Assembly (NCBI RefSeq): GCF_000372725.1
Contig: NW_005200011.1
Location: 73,852-137,851, forward strand
From: Emiliania huxleyi CCMP1516
Lineage: Eukaryota; Haptophyta; Isochrysidales; Noelaerhabdaceae
Direction of reading: 5' to 3'
DNA: 64,000 bases
Positions 10,381 through 20,806 of this stretch are shown here, one piece after another. Within the stretch, counting starts at the first letter, position 1. The number at the start of each line of letters is the position of its first letter. The notes beneath the pieces are model-generated. The model saw only the letters and a list, made by a program, of their open reading frames with translations. It did not search any database and was not told the origin of the DNA. Position numbers and translations under genes: made by a program.

Positions 10381-11364
10381 TTACTCACCCTCGGACATGC
10401 TTGCACCGTCATCCTGCGCGTCTGATGCGTCGCGCATCTGCTCGTCACCCTCTCCGTCACTCGCGTCGGCGGGCGACCGGGCTGTGGGTGCGGCCTGCTT
10501 CTTTCTTGCGCTCGCGGCGCCGGCGCCACGGCGCCGTTTGCGTCCGTCCTTTGCGCTTCGCTTGGCAAGCTCGCCCGCAAAGTACGCCGAGTACGCAAGG
10601 CGCACCTTTTTGTTTTGAAGACCTCGATACTTAGCGCACTGCTCGGGCGAGAGCTCAAACACGTGCCGCGTCTCGTCTTCGCCGCCGGCTACGCGCACAG
10701 ACACAGTGCGCGGCAGCGCCGACACGTCAACCCGCGTGTACGTCAGCGACGGGTCCCGCACGCCGCACGAGGCGCATGCGTGCAGCGGCAGCGCGTGCGC
10801 CATGCGCTCGTCGCTCCACTCGCCCAGCAGCCGCCGCTTCGTCTCGTCGGAGACGTGCACGCAGCGCTGCAGCAGCGCCGCCGTCTCGTCCTCGGGCCGC
10901 TCCAGGTCCATGACGACGTTCGTCGAGGCGTGGAAGCGCGTCTCCAGGTCGATGGCCGCCTGCTCGGCCGCGGCGAGCTTGCCCTGGTCGACGCACATGC
11001 CGCACACCGCGTGCGCCGGGCAGCCGCACTGGCCGCGTTGTGGGCGCACGGTCTTGGCGACCGCCGGCGCTGCGCGCCGGTCGTGCTGCTCACGCTGCCG
11101 GCGGCGCTGGTCGCGCGCCTGCCGATCGCGCGTGTTCGCGGCGGCTGCATCTCTTGCTCGTTTCGCTCGCACCCGAGCGGCTGTCGCCAGGCGCTTCAGG
11201 TCGGCGGTGCTGCGCGCGCGGCCGTCGGCCAGGCACAGCCACATGTCCTCCTCCTTAGCAGGCTCGCACGGCTTGCCGTCGAACTGCGGCTGGCGCCCGC
11301 GACGATGCTTCGCCCAGGCCGGGCACGATGGTGCCGCGACGAGCGGCGTCGAGGCGACGGCCAT
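10381..11364 (-). CDS. Cys-containing basic protein, possibly Helitron/PIF1-N-terminal-like
   Basis: About 327 codons if started at the internal ATG at 11364 (MAVASTPLVAAP); the frame is open to an ATG at 11448. It has a strongly basic segment (RDQRRRQREQHDRR), a Cys cluster (CGCPAHAVCGMC), a second zinc-binding-like motif (HACASCGVRDPSLTY) and an acidic tail (DGEGDEQMRDASDAQDD). The CASCGVRDPSL region resembles the Cys-rich part found ahead of PIF1-like helicases in some algal Helitron proteins, but no helicase motif is present, so this is only a suggestion. Divergent from the TDP1 gene, about 230 bp away. Confidence 0.5.
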   Translation of the reverse strand: MAVASTPLVAAPSCPAWAKHRRGRQPQFDGKPCEPAKEEDMWLCLADGRARSTADLKRLATAARVRAKRARDAAAANTRDRQARDQRRRQREQHDRRAAPAVAKTVRPQRGQCGCPAHAVCGMCVDQGKLAAAEQAAIDLETRFHASTNVVMDLERPEDETAALLQRCVHVSDETKRRLLGEWSDERMAHALPLHACASCGVRDPSLTYTRVDVSALPRTVSVRVAGGEDETRHVFELSPEQCAKYRGLQNKKVRLAYSAYFAGELAKRSAKDGRKRRRGAGAASARKKQAAPTARSPADASDGEGDEQMRDASDAQDDGASMSEGE

Positions 11365-11595
11365 CGATGGGTCCAGAAGACTTGGAGACACTTCTACCAA
11401 AAAATCGAGCACAATTGCGTTACATGGGCATGGCCGGGGTTTCTGCACCGAACGATCTTACTTTCGGTCTATCGAAAGTGTTCGTCGATAAAATTCTTAA
11501 TGCCCGCCGCCGCACGCACCCCACCGAGTAGCAGGGAGACCAGCGCAAAGAACACGACTTGCCGAGGTCGGCGTCGGCGTGAAGAGCCGCGCGGC

Positions 11596-13856
11596 ATGTC
11601 ACAGTGGAGCCTCGAGGGTGACAGCACGCTCGCGGGTGGTGAGAGCAGGCTCGTTCTCCCGTGCACGGAGGGTGCCGCCAGCGCTTTCGACCTCGGACGC
11701 GGGCGACTGTTTGCTGCTTACGGCAAGGTATTCGCGCACAGCACTGTCAGTCGCGTCCAGTGCAGTCTCTCCGTGGAGGCGGGATCCCTTCGCGTGGAGT
11801 CGCGGGGTCAGAACCCGACTGGCATACGTCCGGCTGGCGGCGCGTGGAGGCTGCTCGCACAGCAGCAGCACAGCTTGCTCAATGATGGCGACGAGCTGGC
11901 GCTCGACAAGATGCGCAAGCCGGGCACGGTGTTCACCGTGCGCAAACGCCCTCGCGAGGCCGCCGTGGCCGCGCCGCCCACGCCAGCGGCGGCAGCGCCG
12001 TTTGCCGGTTTGCGTGTGATGTTCGGACTGCGCAGTGCGAGGCAGGCGGAGATTCAGGCGGGCGCGATCGTGCGGCACGGCGGCGTGGTGGTCGCTGCGG
12101 ACGGCGACGCGGCAGCGGCGACACACCTCGTCCTCGACCATGCGCGCGACGCAGCGACGCACCCCGCGCTCGCCGCGCTGCCCGCCTCATCGTGGCCGCG
12201 GCTGCACACCGAGGAGTGGGCGCCGCACCGCAGCAGTGCCGTACACAGCGGTGGCGCGGCGCCCGACGAGCACGACGTCCACCCGGCACAGCGGCTGCGC
12301 GACGCGGCGGCGGCACCGCCGCCGCCCGCGCCGCCCACGCGATTCGCTGTGGGCACAGCGTGGCTCAACTTGCTGCACGGCGAGGCGCCGTCGGGGCGGC
12401 ACGTGACGTACTCGGAGCTCAAGCCGGACGGGTGCGTCGCCGCCCTCTTCACCTCTTTATTTCCAGATCGTGCTTACGACTGGCTGCGGAGCAACTCTGC
12501 CGAGATCGGCGACGTTCTGATCATAGCCGACCGCTGCCCAAAGCTCGACGGCAACCCTCCGCCGACGCTGCGAGAGCGCGACCCCGGCTGGCTGCTGCTC
12601 GAGGGGCAGCGCACGAGCGGCATCGTGCACTGCTCACTGCTCCTCTTCCGCACGCCCACTTCCCTCCGCGTCGCGCTCGGCGGCACGAACCTCGATGGGC
12701 AGATCCACCTGGTTGCGCAGCCTCGCGAGGAGAAGTCGTGTGGCTGCCTGCCGAGAGGTATATGATCGCTTGTATGTAGGACCGCGATTCACTATTCATC
12801 CAGGACTTTCCTCTCCGCCCCGGCGCCAAGCCGTCCGACGTGCCGCACTTTGGCGGCCGGCTGCAGACTTTCCTCGAGTATCTTTCGGGCGTGTACAAGG
12901 GCTTGCCGCTGTGCGACGTGGACACCGTTCGCCGCAAGGGCGCTGCGCTGCTAGCCGACGTGGACTTCGCCTCCGCGCGCATGTCGGCGCTGGTGACGTG
13001 CATGCCAGGCGGGCCCGCGGGCCAGAACAAGGGCGGCTGGCTGGAGCTTCGGGACGGACTGAGGCAAATGGGCGCTCCGCGGCTGGGACGCGACGGCCGC
13101 ATCGAAGTCGCCGCCGGCCACTTCGGCACGAACCAGCCCGAGTTCGTCGCGCAGATGTCGCGCACGCTGCGGCGGGAGGAGGGGCCACCGGCGCGCGACG
13201 CGATGGACGACGTGGGGCGCGTGTTCATGTATCATTCGTCGCGACGAACTGTGCTGGCGGCCGGCTCCAACTGCCTCGCGGTGTTCCGGACGACCGCGCC
13301 GGGGAAGCAGACGCATGAGCGACTGCTCAACGAGCACTTCTTCGACGCGATCCCCAAGTTTGACCCCGTCCGCCCGCCGCCGCCGCCGACCCTGCAGGGC
13401 TTGCCACCGAGTCTGCAGCCAGCTCTGACGCCCATCCTGCACGGCAAGGCGATGCTGGCGACGTCGGCGGACGGCACGCGCGGCGTGATGTTCGTCGGCT
13501 CGCAGAACTTTGGTCAGACAGCTTGGGGGTTCGGCAACTCGCAGCCTGGAGCCGTGGAAATTGGCGTGGTGCTGCAGGCGAACAGTGCCGCTGAAGTTGC
13601 GGCGCTGCGCGCGCGCTTCCCCGTCGAGCTCGCGCCAGACGACGATTTCGGCAGGACGAGGGAGGAGCGTGGCTACGTCATTGCGCGCGGACCAACCAAC
13701 GGCATCAACTCCGGGCCGGACAGCCTGCAGATGCAATGGCGGTCGCGCTGCAACGATCTGGCGCAGCTCGAGCCGTGTCGCGAAATGCTGCGAGAGTGGT
13801 GGAATATGAACGGGGACGAGCGCGGACCTGGCCAGATGCCCAACGGGGATACATGA
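11596..13856 (+). CDS. TDP1: Tyrosyl-DNA phosphodiesterase 1 with FHA and BRCT domains
   Basis: Nuclear enzyme family that removes tyrosyl (topoisomerase I) adducts from DNA 3' ends. Two exons, 11596-12711 and 12780-13856 (68-nt GT-AG intron), join in frame to 730 residues. Order: FHA domain about 17-116 (FDLGRGRLF, HSTVSRVQCSL, LLNDGDELAL); BRCT-like segment about 137-215; then the TDP1 (phospholipase D-fold) region with DRDSLFIQDFPLRPG and a C-terminal HxK motif in LHGKAML followed by GSQNFGQTAWG. The N-terminal HxK position reads HCS (GIVHCSLLLF ... GGTNLDGQ): the His is kept but the usual Lys is Ser. FHA-TDP1 fusions are known in plants; I do not know how common the added BRCT is. Activity with the altered first motif is uncertain. 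Confidence 0.88.
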
Positions 13857-13940
13857 CACACATGCACATGCACATGCACATGCACATGCACATGTGCACA
13901 TGCACATGCATGTCATGTCATGTGCATGTCCATGTGCAAG
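13857..13940. repeat. CACATG microsatellite
   Basis: About 80 bases of alternating CACATG/CATGCA/CATGT units immediately after the TDP1 stop codon. The sequence is largely self-complementary. Confidence 0.9.
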
Positions 13941-14389
13941 TACGTACGCGCTTGCTCACAGGGCCTGGGGCTCTGTGACCTCATACACTCAACGCTTGGT
14001 CCGTGGTCCTCTTTGTACACACTAAAAATGAAAAGACAATTATACATACCTCTATTGTTTGGCTGCGCGCAGGCGCGCAGAGCTCTGAGCTCTGTGCTCT
14101 CTCCGTGGAACCTCATCAACTCAAAGCAGCTCAACCAACTGGAACAGGAGACAGATAGAGAGGAAAGCGAGAAAGCGTGTGAGAGAATTCTCGTGGGTGC
14201 GCTGAAGAGCGCGGGAGGATGGGATGGATGTGTAGTTGCCCGACCCAACGAGCGCGAGATGAGAGACCCGGCGGGCAATTCCACGCGAAATGGCGCGTGG
14301 AGGTGCGATGGGTGAGGCGCGGCTCAGGGAGCCATGCCGGCCGGGAGAGAGCCGGGAACCAAACCTCACGCGGCCGGGAACCAAATCTC
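13941..14389. other. Intergenic
   Basis: No gene seen. Ordinary GC-rich sequence with a few AG-rich stretches. Confidence 0.4.
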
Positions 14390-14805
14390 ATGCGGTGGCC
14401 GAGAAGAGGTCGCTCAGCTGCATCTCCTGGCCACCGCGCAGCGTGTACCGGCCCGCGGCGGGCTGCATCAAGCCCTCAATCAGAACAGCGGGCGGGAGCG
14501 CGCCTTCCGGCTCCGCCCCGCGCGTCGTGGCAAAATGGCTCGCCAGCGCCTCGGCCACACCCGGGGCGAGCTCAGCACCGAGCTCCGCACGGGCACACCT
14601 ACAACAAATGGTAGGTACCATCGCCATTAGCGACTCGGACACGCGCTGTCACGAAATGGCGGCGAGGCGGACCGTGCGAACCGCTCGGCGAGCTGCTGGG
14701 GCGTCAGGTCGGGCAGTGCCAGCGTGACGGGGCAAGCCGCACGGAGCGCCGGCGTGGTGCGAAACAGCGACATAAGCTCACCAGACGTTCCGAGCAGCAC
14801 GACCC
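14390..14805 (-). pseudogene. Possible remnant of an AAA-type ATPase
   Basis: Two coherent minus-strand pieces. The upstream one reads VVLLGTSGELMSLFRTTPAL and then ALPDLTPQQLAERFA, which resembles the sensor-1/arginine-finger part of CbbX/SpoVK-like AAA proteins (VVxxGYxxxMxxL...NPGL...F.DYTPxEL). The downstream piece runs to a stop at 14388 (ELAPGVAEALASHF ... LRGGQEMQLSDLFSATA). No Walker A or B motif is present and the upstream side stops at unrelated sequence near 14810, so a truncated remnant or the last exons of a broken gene is likely. Confidence 0.35.
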
Positions 14806-16165
14806 CTGACTTTACTTATGGGAAACCAAAAAGAAATCACTGATGGGTGAAGGTGGGGTATACTCTACCAACAAAGTGATGGCTGGTGGTACTCTCCTGC
14901 AACCACAGTCCTTCCTGTGACATGGCAGGCCACTCTCAAGCCCTACAAGCACCAGATCACACAACTTGGGTCTTGGGGAGGGTTGACATCGTGATTTCCG
15001 CGAAAAAAATCTTTTTCTGCTGTGAAAATTCCGGCGTGAAGAGCTGAGCTTCACCAGCCGTTTCTCTTCCTTCCCCCTGCCTTCTCTTGCCGTCCGTTCT
15101 CTGTGCGCATTCCACTGCATGCGGCATCACAAGCGTCTTCTGCCGGGCGCGCATCTGAATGAACTCGTACCTGGTAGGCCATCGCTTTGCTGAAAGATCA
15201 GGCGCCTGAATGGCGACAGTGAGCGTCTCCTACTTATGGATTGCGCTCGAGGTACGAGGAGCGCAAGAGCGCGCCGCAGGCAAAGCGATTTTGGCGCGGC
15301 AGGGCTGTTCCGGTTTATCTTTCTTTTTTTGCTCACGCGCGAGCCTGTGAATAGGCCCCGGAAACCCCCAACTAAAGGGTTGACGGGAGGTCTCAACCGT
15401 CAACCAGATGGTTGAGGGGGGGCCTCAACCCTCAACCCCTCAACCACCCCTGTGGGCTGACTGAGGGCCCAGCAGGAGAATCGTGCTTTTTGGGTTGGGT
15501 TGGGTTGTCGGCACGGGTTGGGTTGGTGAGTTGGGTTGTCCACCCAACCGACCGCGTGAGATAGGGTGCTGACCTTTCTCGCCGAGGCTCGCCATGGCCC
15601 CACACGGCGGCCTCTGCTCGCGTTTCGAGCCAGGACCTTCGTCCGGGCCCACGGCCGGCACGCCCTCGTGACTCCGCGCGCTCGGCCTCCACCGGCTTGC
15701 TGTGCGGACGCCTTCTTGTGGCTCTCGTCGAGAGCGTTTTGGCGGCCTGGCGGGTGGGAGAATATGTGTCGCGTCTGATGTGTCACTGTGTGCGTCACAT
15801 CGGTCTTGATAACAAGCACGGTCGATCCGTCGAAGCGATACACTCGTTCCTATCACGTTGGACGGCTTGCACGGAACTCTGTGCCTGCACACAGGAAGAG
15901 CCGCGCTGCAAGAAGAGCTCGATGGGGAGTGAGAAGCGTCAGTCAGAAGAGCTTAGGGGTAACCTTAAGTCCGTCGTGACGCTCTTATTTCCCCCCAGGT
16001 TTGACCGCGCAGCTTTCAAAACTCGACGATATCTTCCGGAAAGACTGAACTTCCCGCAGGCGCCGCGGCAGCATGAGAGGCGCAGAGAGGCTGCGAGTGC
16101 ACGACAAGTCTTGCGAGCTGCGCGGTCAAAACTGGGATGGGGGGAACTGAGACTCCTGGGGTCTG
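14806..16165. other. Gene-poor stretch
   Basis: No supportable gene. It has TCAACC/TTGGG-rich short repeats at about 15370-15550. A minus-strand frame from 15843 (MYRFDGSTVLVIKTDVTH) is the only non-repetitive candidate exon, and I cannot extend it. Confidence 0.4.
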
Positions 16166-16394
16166 GTGACCGAGAATCAGAATCTGGCCATCAGCGCGGC
16201 CAAGGGCAGCGGCATCAAGGTCGTCAACGTCGGGGCTGAGGACATCATCGAGGGCCAGCCGCACCTCATCCTAGGGCTCGTCTGGCAGATGGTCAATCAA
16301 GCAAGATGGCGCTCCTCTCGAAGAAAGATCAACCTGCGCTCACGTTCCTCATCAGGCTCGCCTCCCTGTCTCGCCAATCTCCCAGTTCCCGACG
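16166..16394 (+). pseudogene. Partial duplicate of fimbrin CH1 exon
   Basis: DNA-level copy of 17208-17428 (end of fimbrin exon 2 plus the start of the next intron), placed upstream of the fimbrin start codon. It carries an 8-base and a 4-base insertion and a small deletion relative to the functional exon, so it is not a usable exon. Because intron sequence is included, a genomic duplication and not retroposition is implied. Confidence 0.85.
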
Positions 16395-16544
16395 CGGACG
16401 GCAACCTGCTCCTCCCGATGCGCTCCTACTACTCCAGTTCTGTTCATGCGCGCGACAGGGTTTTTGTTTTCTTGTTCCTATAGCAGCGGCCTTGCCGGCA
16501 TTTGCAATCGCTTCCCGGCCGCCCCATTCGCTTTTCGGCCGGAA

Positions 16545-19055
16545 ATGGCCCAGCGCCGCGCTCGCTCGCTCACGGGATGTGTTGAGGCAGGTGCGAAGCA
16601 CGGCCTCTCGTCCAATGCTTCGCAAGCTCTCTCGTCCGAGGACATTGACGTCTCAAAGCTTCGCAAGCTCTTCGCCTCGCTCGATACCGACGGCTCGGGC
16701 TCCATCACCGCGGGCGAGATGCGCTCCGCCCTGACCAAGATGGGCGCCGACCCCGCGGCGGCAGACGACGTCATTGAGGACAGCGACGCCAACGGAGACA
16801 ACAAAGTCACCTTTGAGGAGTTTGCAAAAGCCGCGCAGCGGGGAGCCGAGATAGTGGCACTCGCCAAGAAGGTGCAGGGCTACGGCGGCGCAGACGCGAG
16901 GTCGGTCCATTCCTAGGAGGAGTGCAGCAGCACCGTGTCTCGGCAGCGAGGCTTTCTCTCTTGTCTGGATAGGTCGGTCCATTCCTACGCCGAGGAGGAG
17001 TGCAAGGCGTTTTCTGACTTCATCAACGCAAGGCTCGCCGACGACGAGAGCCTGTCCCACCTCCTGCCGATTGCGACGGCAGATGGCCTCTTCTCTGCCG
17101 TCTCCGACGGCATGCTGCTGTGCAGGCTGCTCAACGAGGCGGCGCCGGGCGCAATCGATGAGCGCGCCGTCAACCGTATCTCTCCATCCAAGCCGAGCCG
17201 CTTCCACGTGACCGAGAATCAGAATCTGGCCATCAGCGCGGCCAAGGGCAGCGGCATCAAGGTCGTCAACGTCGGGGCTGAGGACATCATCGAGGGCCAG
17301 CCGCACCTCATCCTAGGGCTCGTCTGGCAGATGGTCAAGATGGCGCTCCTCTCGAAGATCAACCTGCGCTCGAACCCGTTCCTCATCAGGCTCGCCTCCC
17401 TGTCTCGCCAATCTCCCAGTTCCCGACGCCGACCCGCACTTCTTCACTTGTCCTGCTTCGTACCCTCTCGTCCCTGTCTCGCCAATCTCCCAGTTCCCGA
17501 CCCCGACCCGCACTTCTTCACTTGTCCTGCCTCGTACCCTCTCGTTCCCTCACGCCCTCGCCTCGAGCAGGCTGCTCCTCGAGGGCGAGACGCTCGAGGA
17601 CCTGCTCAAGCTGCCGCCCGAGCAGCTGCTCATGCGCTGGGTCAACTACCACCTCGCTCAGTCGAGCTGCAGCCGCCGGCTCCGCAACTTTGGGTCCGAC
17701 GTCGCCGACTCGGAGATCTATGCGCACCTGCTGCAGCAGATCGACCCCGGCAGGCGTGTGAGCGCTGCCGACGTGATGCGCCTCGGCGACAAGACCGCGC
17801 GCGCGCAGCAGGTTGTCTCCGCCGGCCGCCGACTCGGCTCCGACTTCAGCATCCGGCCCAAGGACATCGTGTCCGCCAACGAGAAGCTCAACCTCGCCTT
17901 TGTGGCGGGGCTCTTCAACGCGTGCCCTGCCCTGGAGCCGCTCGACGAGGAGGAGCTCAAGCTCTTTGACGAGTGCGTCACCCTCGCACCCACGCACGCG
18001 CACAGACCACAACTGACACCCGCACGGACCGGCACACGCCTACGCTAGGCCCGGCCCCGGCTCTCACCTCGCCGCCACACTCCACGCTCCAGGCTCGAAG
18101 ACGACGACGTCGGCGACTCGCGCGAGGAGCGCGCCTTCCGCCTGTGGATCAACTCGCTGGGCATCGACGGCGTGTACGTGGACAACCTGTACGACGGCGT
18201 CCGCGACGGGCTCGTGCTGCTCTCGGTGATGGACCACGTGCAGCCTGGCGTCGTCGAGTGGTCCAAGGTGAGGGCCTGCCCGCTCTGTAGCGCACGGGGT
18301 GCCGTCTCGATCCCGTCCACTTCCCCTCGCGTGACAGGTGAACCGCAAGCCGGGGATGGTCTTCAAGCAGGTCGAGAATGTCAACTACGCCATCGCGATC
18401 GGCAAGGGCGAATTCAAGTTCTCCCTCGTCGGCGTCGCCGGCTCCGACATCGCAGTGGACGGCAGCAAGAAGCTCTCGCTCGCCCTCATCTGGCAGCTGA
18501 TGCGCGCCCACCTCGTCTCCTTCCTCGCCACGCTCAAGAGCAAGACGCCCCGCTCGACCGACTCGGCGATGGTGCGGTGGGCCAACGAGACGGTCGAGGC
18601 CGCCGGCTACGCCTCGCGCATGAAGGACTTTGGCGACAAGAGCCTGGCCGACGGCCTGTTCCTGCTGGACCTGCTCACGGCGGTGGAGCGGCGCGCTTCC
18701 GGCCTTCGGGAGGCATGTGGCCAGGGCGGCGGCGCACTCTCACCGACCCGACGGCCCCCATAGGCGTTGCGTCAACCGCGACCTTCTCGCCGACGGCGCC
18801 ACCGACGAGTCGCGGCTGCTCAACGCAAAGTGCGCAACACACACCTCCCACCTCACCGCCCCCGCCTCACCCCCCCCCGCCGAAGAGGCGTTCGATGGAG
18901 CTCACCCTCACCGCTCGCTGCCGCGCAGGTACGCGATCGCGTGCGCCCGCAAGCTGGGCTGTGCGCTCTTCTGCTTGCCCGAGGACCTCGTCGAGGTGCG
19001 CCCCAAGATGGTGATGTCATTCGTGGCTTCCGTGATGGCATTCGCGGGCGCGTGA
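16545..19055 (+). CDS. Fimbrin/plastin, actin-bundling protein
   Basis: Cytoplasmic actin filament cross-linker. Seven exons: 16545-16900, 16973-17389, 17571-17972, 18093-18267, 18338-18690, 18764-18829, 18929-19055; they sum to 632 codons with all phases consistent. Two EF-hands come first (loops about residues 47-58 DTDGSGSITAGE and 79-90 DSDANGDNKVTF), then four calponin-homology domains: CH1 from SYAEEECKAF with DGMLLCRLLNEAAPGAIDER, CH2 with PPEQLLMRWVNYHL, CH3 with FRLWINSLGIDG, CH4 with NETVEAAGYASRMKDFGD. This is the canonical fimbrin order and length. The introns after exons 2 and 5 read GC-AG. Intron 1 is flanked by a duplicated exon edge, and intron 2 contains a 74-bp tandem duplication (17401-17474, 17475-17548). 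Confidence 0.95.
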
Positions 19056-20806
19056 CGCCTTGTGCGACGCACTTGGCGCGCCCCGACTGTGAGAGAGCAG
19101 GGCGCAGGGGCGCACTCGAGACGACCCACAGTCCACCGCGTCCCCCAACCGCTGCGTAGAGACGCTCACCGGAGCCGCACACCGGCGAGAGAGAGAGCCG
19201 AGGCCGCACGGGACGGCCCCGCCCTTCGCAGAGAGTGATCCCTCAAATTCCACCTGTGCGATCTCGCGACCTCGCCGCGATCCGCCCGCTGCGCGCCGGC
19301 CTCGAGTGCTGAGAGGATTGTATATCTTTCACTGTTTAAAAAAACTCTGACATTTTACGAACTCCTTGGCGACGTGCGCGTCGCGTCGCCAAGGCTCTGC
19401 GACCTCGGTCGTACAATCAGCGACCTCGGTCGTACAATCGGCCGGCTGCGCGGGTTTTCGGCGAGTTTCCCGCGCACCGGCCACGAACTCGACTCGCACA
19501 GCAAAAAAATCCGGTGCTCGCGCGCCACTCCCACGCTTGACCACACACTCGCTGCACTGCTCAAAGCCAACCCTACCTCACTGGCCGCCTCCAACACTGT
19601 CCCGCGCGTCTCGCGCCCCAACTGACAACTCATCATTGTCCCCAACTCGACTCGCACAGCAAAAAAATCCGGTGCTCGCGCGCCGCTCCCACGCTTGACC
19701 ACACACTCGCTGCACTGCTCAAAGCCAACCCTACCTCACTGGCCGCCTCCAACACTGTCCCGCGCGTCTCGCGCCCCAACTGACAACTCATCACTGTCCC
19801 TCGGACACCACTCTCCAGCCGCGCTACCTTCCCCCACCTACCGCTCTCGCACGACATCTCGACAATCCTCATATCTCCAGGCCCAAGACTCCTAACCACT
19901 GCCCCTGCTCGCCCAGGACCACGAAGCGCCGCCCGCGCGCCCATTGACCCCCCAATCAGCCCTCTTGCTGTCCCTCAATCGCCACCCGCCAGATGTACTT
20001 CCCTCGCCCACCCAATACTCTCACCCTCCTGACCCGGACAGTCCAGGTACAGGAAAAGCGGGGAGCGGGGCCCGATCCAAGGAGCACCCCGTCGGCCCGG
20101 GAGGGCTGTGAATTTCGGCGCGAGCGGAAGGCTGCCTGCAGACGCTCAGCCCCCGGCTGAGCTGCCGAATCCTCCCGGCTAATCCCCTGACCTGCCGCCT
20201 GAAACGGGACAACATTACACCACCTCACACACACTCCCCCCTCAAGGCTAAGCAGTGCGCAAGTCCACCCGAACTCTAGGCGAGGCATCGACCGCTCCTT
20301 TGGAATAGTGCCGTCAGTGGCTGCACTAGACGCCCATTAGATGGCGCGCGGCGCGGGCGGATGACTAGGGGAGAGAATGCGGAGAGACTAGCTCGCAGGT
20401 AGATGTGCTCAGCCAAGGGTAAGGGATGAGGGGAATGTGTCAGTGTGAGGGGTGCACCAACCGCAGAGCGTCGTGTTTTGCCTTTGAAAACTGAACAGTT
20501 TTTTTTTCACTGTTTCTGTTTCACAGAGGCATGTGTGCAAAACGTCACAGAGCAAATCAGACAACACTATGGTTCAACGCCCGCTTTACGTGCGCTCTTC
20601 ACCTCTGTGCAACTCCCCAACAGCCTCTGCCCTCTCTGGGCGAGAGCGTCTCGCCTCTAGATTGCGGCGCCGGTACCAAGCTCTGCCCGTCGGTCGTCGC
20701 TTCTCTCCACCTTGCTCTCCCCCGTCGCAGACTCCCGCGGTCTCGTCCCTCATCGAGGGCGCTCCCAGCTCTCTGTCCGTCCGCTCGCAGCCGCAGCCGA
20801 CCGTCC
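19056..20806. other. Gene-poor stretch
   Basis: No gene seen. It holds a 20-bp tandem doublet near 19400-19440 (CGACCTCGGTCGTACAATC) and the 157-bp tandem duplication described separately. The rest is unique, with CT-rich tracts. Confidence 0.45.
19489..19800 (+). repeat. Tandem duplication, unit about 157 bp
   Basis: Two nearly identical head-to-tail units, each starting CGACTCGCACAGCAAAAAAA and running through TGACCACACACTCGCTGC to AACTGACAACTCATCA. Few substitutions separate them, so the event looks recent. Confidence 0.9.

Noticed and set aside
15480..15550. TTGGG-rich tract as telomeric repeat
   Set aside because: Units are irregular and interstitial, and do not match TTAGGG.
16166..16483. 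Separate CH-domain gene
   Set aside because: It is an indel-bearing DNA copy of fimbrin exon 2 including intron sequence, with no start or complete domain.
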